Part shown: positions 60,123 through 64,000 of the stretch, piece by piece | Layout of the letters: every line of letters begins with the position of its first letter | Numbering within the stretch: position 1 is the first letter of the stretch | NCBI GenBank assembly: GCA_902775135.1 | Contig: CACYKY010000011.1 | Coordinates: 62,001-126,000 of the forward strand | DNA from: an uncultured Bacteroidota bacterium | GTDB lineage: Bacteria > Bacteroidota > Bacteroidia > Bacteroidales > P3 | Length of the DNA stretch: 64,000 nt | Direction: 5' to 3' | Made by a program: the position numbers and the translations under genes | Notes under the pieces: model-generated | Told to the model about the DNA's origin: nothing | The model's input: the letters and a program-made list of their open reading frames with translations, nothing else | The model's database searches: none

Positions 60123-62567
60123 TTACTTGTCTTTCGTGGCATCGCTCTCTTCGCCGTAGCCATAGCCGTAGCCATAGCCGTAGCCGTAACCATAGCCGTA
60201 ACCGTAGCCATAACCATAGCCATAACCGTAGCCATAGCCACCATAGCGCTTCTTGATCAGCGGCACGTCGGTCAGGATCACGGCCATGTTCTTGAACTTG
60301 CCCTTGTCGGCCATCTCCTGGATGAACGGCAGCGAGTTCTTGTTGAGGTAGCCCACACGCATGATGTAGGCGGTGAGGTCGGCTACACGGTTGATCACCG
60401 CCGAGTCGGCCACAATCTGTGCGGGCGTCGAGTCGAAGATGATGTAGTCGTAGTGTTTGCGCAGGTATTCCACCAGGCGGTCAAGCTTCTCGCCCATCAG
60501 CAGCTGGGTGGCGTTGGGCGGGGTCTTCTCGCAAACCACATAGTCGAGGTGGTCGGAGGTTTCGCTGTGCATGATGTATTTCTCGAAGTTGTCCTCCTGG
60601 TCGAGCAGGTAGTGGATCAGACCCACACGGTTGTGGCGGTCGATGGTCTTCGAGAGGCTGCGTTTACGCAGGTCGAAGTCGATGAGTATCGTGCGCTTGC
60701 CCACGTAAGCCAGCGACAGGGCCAGGTTCAATGCGGTGTACGATTTTCCTTCGCCAGGCACGGTGGACACCGTCTGTATCACCTTCTGGTCTTCCTTCAG
60801 GAAGAACGGGATGTTCGAATGCAGCAGGCGGAAAGCTTCGGTGACCACGTCGGTGCCATTGGCGGTGACGATGATTTCGTCGTTGACGCGGGCGGCGGGC
60901 TTCTGCGGTATCTCGCCCAGGATGGGCAGCGAGGTGCCGCGCTCCACATCAACCTTCGAACGGAGTTTCGTGTCAAAGAAGCTGATGCAGAACATGATGG
61001 CTGCCGGGATGGCCAAGCCGAGAATCAGGGCCACCAGGGCGATGATCATCAGGCGCGGGCCGGTGAGGTTGACGATGGCGGGCTCCACCACCTTGGCGTT
61101 CGACACGGTGACGGCCAGGTTCATGGCGGTCTCCTCGCGTTTGCTCAGCAGGTAGAGGTAGAGTTCCTCTTTGATCTTCTGCTGACGGGTAACCTCGGTG
61201 ACGGCTTTTGTCTGCGTAGGCATGGCGGCAATCTGGCCGCGGGCACGCGACTCCTGGTTGCGGGCGTCTTGCAGGCGCACGCGCGTAGCATTAATAAGGT
61301 TACTGATGGAGGAGTTGATGGCGCTCAGCTCATCGTCCATCTGGCGTTTCAGGGCCTGCACGTCGGGGTTGTTGGGACCGGCGGTGGTCTTCAGTCTCTT
61401 ATAGCGGGCCACAAGGCTGTTGTACGATCCAATCATGCCCTGGATTCCCACATCGTTGATGGCCACGTTGGCAGGGATGAGTTCCTCTTTGTTCACCGGG
61501 TCGGAGACATAGTTCTTGATGTAGCTGATAAGCGTCATCTCGGTCTCCAGGCGCACCACCTCTTCCGAGTAGCGCTGACCCTGCTGCAGCAGCTGGGTGT
61601 TGGCTCCGGTCATCTCACCCAAGCCCGACGTACGCTTGATGTTCTCCACCTGGGCGTCCACCACATCCAGCTCGCCGGATATGAGGGCAATACGGTCGGA
61701 GATGAACGACTCGGTCTTCTGGGCCACTTTGTTCTTGTCTTCGAGGGCGTCGTCGTTGTAGACGGCAATCAGCGTGTCCACAATCTGGTTGGCGCGCTCG
61801 CGGTTGCTGTCGTTATAGGTGATGGAAATGATGGAGGCCATCTTGTCGACACGCGAAATGTTGAGCGATTTCAGCATGTTGCGCGCCATCGCCATCGACG
61901 GCGAAATGCCCATGTTGAGCGTCACGTCCTCAAATTCGTTGGTGTAGAACTCGGTCTTCTCGATGGTGAACGACAGCGTGTCGTCGAACTTCACCGGCTG
62001 GCTGTAGTAGGCCTCGAGGGTCTCGCTCTTCACACCATATTTCTCTGCGCGGTATTCGTACTTGTTGTTGGCCAGAGGCTTCACTCTGACATTGAACTTC
62101 ACGTCGCGGTTCTCATGGTCGCCGTCGTGGATGGTCAGCGCCAGAGGGGCATCCTTGAAGTAGGAGATTTTCTTGAACATGTCGTTGCGCGAGCAGGTGT
62201 AGTTCAGCCCCAGGCGGTTCACCACCTGGTTCATCAACCACGACGACTTCAGCATGTAAATCTCGTTCTCGAGCGAAAGGTTGGTGTTGTCCATACCCAT
62301 GTTGCTCAGGATCTGGTCCATGTTCCTCGACTGGTAGCGCACGTTGTTGCCCTCGTCGCGCACCAGGATGGTGCCCGAGGCCGTCCAGGTCTTGGCTTGC
62401 GACTTGTAGTAGAAGCCGGCAATCACCATGCAAACCACCACCGAGATGACAAACCACCACCAGTTGTTCAACACCATGAAGATTAGGTCGCGAATGGAGA
62501 GCGATTTCTCGTTCTCGCCTTCGGCACCGCTGTTCTGCAGTTGTTGTTTGTTTGTATTATCCATCAT
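60123..62567 (-). CDS. wzc: Wzc-like polysaccharide co-polymerase and tyrosine autokinase with Tyr-Gly tail
   Basis: 814 residues. Two helices flank a periplasmic region (residues about 30-505; FMVLNNWWWFVISVVVCMVIAG at the start) with coiled coil. The cytoplasmic kinase has TVPGEGKSYTALNLALS (Walker A) near residue 605 and RTILIDFDLRK (Walker A'). In place of the usual spaced Tyr cluster, the C-terminus is RYGG followed by (YG)14, then EESDATKDK; 15 tyrosines lie in about 32 residues. The kinase usually controls polymer chain length through Tyr phosphorylation, partnering Wza (62621-63439). Confidence 0.93.
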   Translation of the reverse strand: MMDNTNKQQLQNSGAEGENEKSLSIRDLIFMVLNNWWWFVISVVVCMVIAGFYYKSQAKTWTASGTILVRDEGNNVRYQSRNMDQILSNMGMDNTNLSLENEIYMLKSSWLMNQVVNRLGLNYTCSRNDMFKKISYFKDAPLALTIHDGDHENRDVKFNVRVKPLANNKYEYRAEKYGVKSETLEAYYSQPVKFDDTLSFTIEKTEFYTNEFEDVTLNMGISPSMAMARNMLKSLNISRVDKMASIISITYNDSNRERANQIVDTLIAVYNDDALEDKNKVAQKTESFISDRIALISGELDVVDAQVENIKRTSGLGEMTGANTQLLQQGQRYSEEVVRLETEMTLISYIKNYVSDPVNKEELIPANVAINDVGIQGMIGSYNSLVARYKRLKTTAGPNNPDVQALKRQMDDELSAINSSISNLINATRVRLQDARNQESRARGQIAAMPTQTKAVTEVTRQQKIKEELYLYLLSKREETAMNLAVTVSNAKVVEPAIVNLTGPRLMIIALVALILGLAIPAAIMFCISFFDTKLRSKVDVERGTSLPILGEIPQKPAARVNDEIIVTANGTDVVTEAFRLLHSNIPFFLKEDQKVIQTVSTVPGEGKSYTALNLALSLAYVGKRTILIDFDLRKRSLSKTIDRHNRVGLIHYLLDQEDNFEKYIMHSETSDHLDYVVCEKTPPNATQLLMGEKLDRLVEYLRKHYDYIIFDSTPAQIVADSAVINRVADLTAYIMRVGYLNKNSLPFIQEMADKGKFKNMAVILTDVPLIKKRYGGYGYGYGYGYGYGYGYGYGYGYGYGYGYGEESDATKDK
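60153..60245. repeat. Hexanucleotide-like microsatellite encoding (Tyr-Gly)n
   Basis: Alternating GCC/ACC and GTA/ATA triplets (minus strand Gly and Tyr codons) repeat for 93 bases at the wzc 3' end. Gly and Tyr codons vary synonymously, giving mixed 6-bp units. The length could vary by slippage without changing frame, in steps of two residues. Confidence 0.92.
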
Positions 62568-62620
62568 GTCTCTATGTGATTATTCCGTTGGTTCTGTTTT
62601 TCTTGTTGTCTCCGTTGCGG

Positions 62621-63439
62621 TTAGAGTTTCTTGGCCAGCAGGTAGTAGTAGAAGGCCGAGGTGAGCACCGACACAATCGACACGATGCTCGAGATATAGC
62701 TCAGCGTCATCGGGTCGCGTTCGGCGTTCTTCTTCTGCTTCATGTTGGGCTCCACATACACCACGTCGTTCTGGTGTAGGTAGTAGAAGGGCGAATCGAA
62801 GACATCCTTCGAGGTGAGGTCCAGCTCGCCCACGATGCGGTTGCCGTTCTCTTCGCGCACCACCGTCACGTTCTGGCGCTGGCCGTAGATGGTCAGGTCG
62901 CCCACCATGCTCAGGGCCTCGAAGATGGTCAGGCGCTCGCCCGTGGCCTCAATCTGGCCGGGCATCTTCACCTCGCCGAGCACGCTCACCTTGAAGTTCA
63001 TCAGCTTCACGGTCACCGTAGCGTCGAGGATATGGCCCTCGCTGACGAGCTTCTGCTCAATCTCGGCAGCCAGCTGCGAATGCGTCTTGCCCAGCACGTG
63101 GAGGCGTCCCAGCACGGGGAAGATGATGTCGCCCTCGTTGTTCACCAGGTAGCCCGTCACAGCGCTGCTGCCGGGGTTCATCACCACGCCGCCGTCGACG
63201 GCAATCTTGTTCGTCTCCTGGTTGAAGCGCACGGTGGCTTCCGGTGCACGGCTTTCAACGTAGATGTAAAGCAGGTCGTTGGTTTGGATGCCTTTCGAGA
63301 ATTGTCCGCCCTGCTCCGACTCTTCGTTGCGGGGAGCGTCTTTGAAGTAGGCAAGTTCTTGGGAAGGACCGCACGAGGCAAACAACATCATGCCCATGGC
63401 GGCAGTCAGCAAGGTGATTTTTGTATATTTGTTTTTCAT
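62621..63439 (-). CDS. wza: Polysaccharide export outer-membrane lipoprotein (Wza-like)
   Basis: 272 residues. A lipoprotein signal (ITLLTAAMGMMLFASC) precedes a Poly_export domain with DLLYIYVESRAPEATVRF and NNEGDIIFPVLGRLHVLG, followed by SLBB-like segments (FKVSVLGEVKMPGQIEATG). The C-terminus ends with a hydrophobic segment (SYISSIVSIVSVLTSAFYYYL). Outer-membrane pore for capsule export, with Wzc encoded immediately downstream. Shorter than E. coli Wza (about 380). Confidence 0.93.
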   Translation of the reverse strand: MKNKYTKITLLTAAMGMMLFASCGPSQELAYFKDAPRNEESEQGGQFSKGIQTNDLLYIYVESRAPEATVRFNQETNKIAVDGGVVMNPGSSAVTGYLVNNEGDIIFPVLGRLHVLGKTHSQLAAEIEQKLVSEGHILDATVTVKLMNFKVSVLGEVKMPGQIEATGERLTIFEALSMVGDLTIYGQRQNVTVVREENGNRIVGELDLTSKDVFDSPFYYLHQNDVVYVEPNMKQKKNAERDPMTLSYISSIVSIVSVLTSAFYYYLLAKKL

Positions 63440-63512
63440 ATATGAATTGTTTTCTTCTTATTATATTCATTAACAGCCTCATGCATTTTCTCCGCATGTG
63501 GCTATACGCTTG

Positions 63513-63544
63513 CAAATATACAAAAAATTTTTATTTCGGAGAAA
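63513..63544 (-). promoter_or_regulatory. Predicted promoter of the wza-wzc operon
   Basis: TATATTTG (63520-63513) with TTTC (63544-63541) 20 bases upstream on the minus strand. Transcription would start near 63506, about 67 bases before wza. Confidence 0.6.
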
Positions 63545-63576
63545 TTTATTTGCCTCTAACGCATTTTTCTCCCCTT

Positions 63577-63595
63577 CGCCGGCTTCCCGCCGGCG
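63577..63595. repeat. Hairpin CGCCGGC-TTCCC-GCCGGCG
   Basis: 7-bp perfect stem downstream of the AraC-like gene and upstream of the wza promoter. No T tract follows on the minus strand, so it may be a REP-like element (GCCGGCG core shared with 44587-44604) more than a terminator. Confidence 0.5.
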
Positions 63596-63644
63596 GCTCA
63601 TGGTGCTCAGAGAGTGGATATGGGGGGTGATGGTTGGCAAAAGC

Positions 63645-64000
63645 CTACATCCGACGCCATGTGTCGGGCGATATGCCAGTTTCGCGTTTGAAGTAGCGGC
63701 TGAACGACGACTGCTCCGGGAAACCCAGCATGAGGGCAATCTGTTGCAACGAGGCGTCCGAGCGGTTACGCATGAGCAGCTTCGATTGGGCGATGACATA
63801 TTGGTGCAGCCAATGCCCGGCGCTGTGTCCCGTCTCTTCCATGATGCGGTGGCTGAAATATTTGGTGCTGAGACAGAAGAGGTCGGCATAGTAAGACACA
63901 TCGCGGTGTGGCGGGCAATGTTGGGTAAGGGCTTCGTAGAAGCGCTTGCTGAGGCTGTTGGGGGAGTCGTTGCGGGTGGTGCCGCTGTTCTCCACACGGA
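63645..64000 (-). CDS. AraC-family transcriptional regulator, C-terminal part (runs off right edge)
   Basis: The frame is open to the window edge; a GTG at 63995 is unlikely to be a start. The final approximately 100 residues form the two-helix-turn-helix AraC domain: TKYFSHRIMEETGHSAGHWL for the first helix pair and SLQQIALMLGFPEQSSFSRYFKRETG for the second, ending with SPDTWRRM. It binds DNA, probably as a regulator. It lies directly upstream of wza in the same orientation and may control that operon, but this is inferred from position only. Confidence 0.87.
   Translation of the reverse strand, partial: RVENSGTTRNDSPNSLSKRFYEALTQHCPPHRDVSYYADLFCLSTKYFSHRIMEETGHSAGHWLHQYVIAQSKLLMRNRSDASLQQIALMLGFPEQSSFSRYFKRETGISPDTWRRM

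Noticed and set aside
60453..62486. 677-codon plus-strand frame opposite wzc
   Set aside because: Antisense shadow of a well-supported gene.
63577..63595. Intrinsic terminator of the AraC-like gene
   Set aside because: Stem is good but no T tract follows on the gene's strand.

Overview
The window is a Bacteroidales-type chromosome segment and is almost entirely a surface-polysaccharide region. Pointers to the phylum are promoters of the TTTG-N19-21-TAnnTTTG type, the lack of Shine-Dalgarno sequences, a UpxY/NusG-like antiterminator heading a capsule operon, SusC/CarboxypepD-like modules, and a MutS-like KamC homologue. I cannot name a genus. The leftmost 25 kb looks visibly more AT-rich in several genes (notably 16.2-24.8 kb) than the 34-63 kb part, as is usual for exchangeable glycan loci.

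Region 1 (36380 down to 1, all on the minus strand, running off the left edge) is one very long capsule/O-polysaccharide operon. It starts with a UpxY-type antiterminator and a phosphoglycosyltransferase fused to an extra N-terminal domain. Next come an ABC exporter (Wzm 33708-34586, Wzt 28691-29941), a nucleotidyltransferase, GDP-L-fucose synthesis (gmd, fcl), a radical SAM enzyme, a pyruvyl transferase and about 16 glycosyltransferases (GT2, GT4, GT8, GT10, GT32 and others). Decoration or precursor genes are interspersed: UDP-galactopyranose mutase with a GlfT2-like transferase, WecB epimerase, two acyltransferase-3 proteins, an MBOAT/SGNH acylation pair, a polysaccharide deacetylase and a HAD-like protein. 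The predicted glycan should contain fucose, galactofuranose and probably ManNAc, with acyl and pyruvyl groups. Two GxxExxY genes, a REP-associated (RAYT) transposase and several short dispersed repeats sit at gene borders.

Region 2 (36.4-50.2 kb) is housekeeping or accessory: an M49-like lipoprotein peptidase, tRNA-Ser(GGA) with promoter and terminator, a 2060-residue alpha-2-macroglobulin-like protein carrying an embedded CarboxypepD/plug-like segment, a kamB-kamC-flotillin operon, and a secreted lamin-tail-domain protein.

Region 3 (63439 down to 50237, minus strand) is a second glycan operon: Wza-like export lipoprotein, Wzc-like tyrosine kinase with a (Tyr-Gly)14 tail, rmlA-rmlC-rmlD (no rmlB), a WbpB-WbpD-WbpE-dehydrogenase set for a 2,3-diacetamido-uronic acid, a FlaA1/CapD-like 4,6-dehydratase and an LtaS-like phosphoglycerol transferase. 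An AraC-family gene enters at the right edge just upstream of it.

The items I consider most worth a second look are the RAYT transposase with internal REP hairpins and an unassigned C-terminal domain, the (YG)n microsatellite tail of the Wzc homologue, the thioester-less A2M chimera with repeats inserted in frame, and the inverted-repeat-bounded GxxExxY cassette.
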